From NCBI GenBank assembly GCA_026390575.1, contig JAPLFR010000002.1:124001-188000 (forward strand): DNA of 64,000 bases, in the 5' to 3' direction. The notes beneath the pieces were generated by a model. That model was given only the letters and a program-made list of their open reading frames with translations. It was not told the origin of the DNA and did not search any database. The position numbers and the translations under genes were made by a program. The stretch comes from Ignavibacteriales bacterium (GTDB lineage Bacteria > Bacteroidota > Ignavibacteria > UBA10030). Below, piece by piece: positions 63,976 through 64,000 of this stretch (the first letter of the stretch is position 1; each line of letters starts with the position of its first letter).

Positions 63976-64000
63976 GGTGAGCTGACACGTACGAACCGGT

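Overview
The window looks like an uncultured member of the Bacteroidota/Ignavibacteria side of the FCB group. The evidence is two secreted proteins ending in a type IX secretion (Por) sorting tail with the NYPNPFNPST motif, DUF3494 ice-binding-type domains, a DUF6600 protein, DUF2934-OmpA proteins, and AT-moderate composition with short dispersed palindromes. Every gene I can support over 64 kb lies on the minus strand, so 'upstream' means higher coordinates throughout.

Layout from low to high coordinate: atpC (partial) and atpD; mntP; a type IV pilus/type II secretion-like set (three pseudopilin-like proteins, GspE/PilB ATPase, GspF/PilC) followed by response regulators and a NarX-type kinase (2.3-10.8 kb); a tRNA-Thr(CGT) beside degenerate tRNA-like copies with structured insertions (10.96-11.32 kb); a radical SAM protein; then from about 13.6 kb a long run of stress-type genes: ECF sigma factor, KaiB/KaiC between two near-identical NarL-type regulators, GrpE/CbpA with two redox enzymes, OmpA-like envelope proteins, an RNase II-type exonuclease, GH130/GT4 carbohydrate genes, CsbD (interrupted), DUF6600, DUF3185, lmo0937-type and Usp proteins, a pyruvate decarboxylase/alcohol dehydrogenase pair, a ferritin-like protein and an alpha/beta hydrolase, and a receiver-histidine kinase. 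A compact chemosensory operon (CheW-CheR-CheW-MCP-CheA-CheB-receiver, mostly 4-base overlaps; 47.1-55.6 kb), an Mla-type lipid transport operon, a caspase-like lipoprotein, two YtxH proteins and two tandemly duplicated ice-binding-like secreted proteins finish the window.

The main discovery is a shared promoter module. Fourteen copies of a ~28-bp imperfect inverted repeat (minus-strand sense: GGATTAA, about 10 bases, CATCCTTT) sit only in front of the stress-type genes. In 13 of 14 a second block (GTATNNT/TATAAT-like) lies 29-31 bases downstream, with a partly conserved CTATT between. It reads as an activator operator plus an activator-dependent promoter, defining a general-stress-like regulon that includes its own sigma factor and a sensor kinase. 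I do not recognise it as a described operator. Candidate controllers in the window are the ECF sigma factor at 14508-15137 and the paired NarL-type regulators at 15287-15940 and 18724-19377; which one acts is inference.
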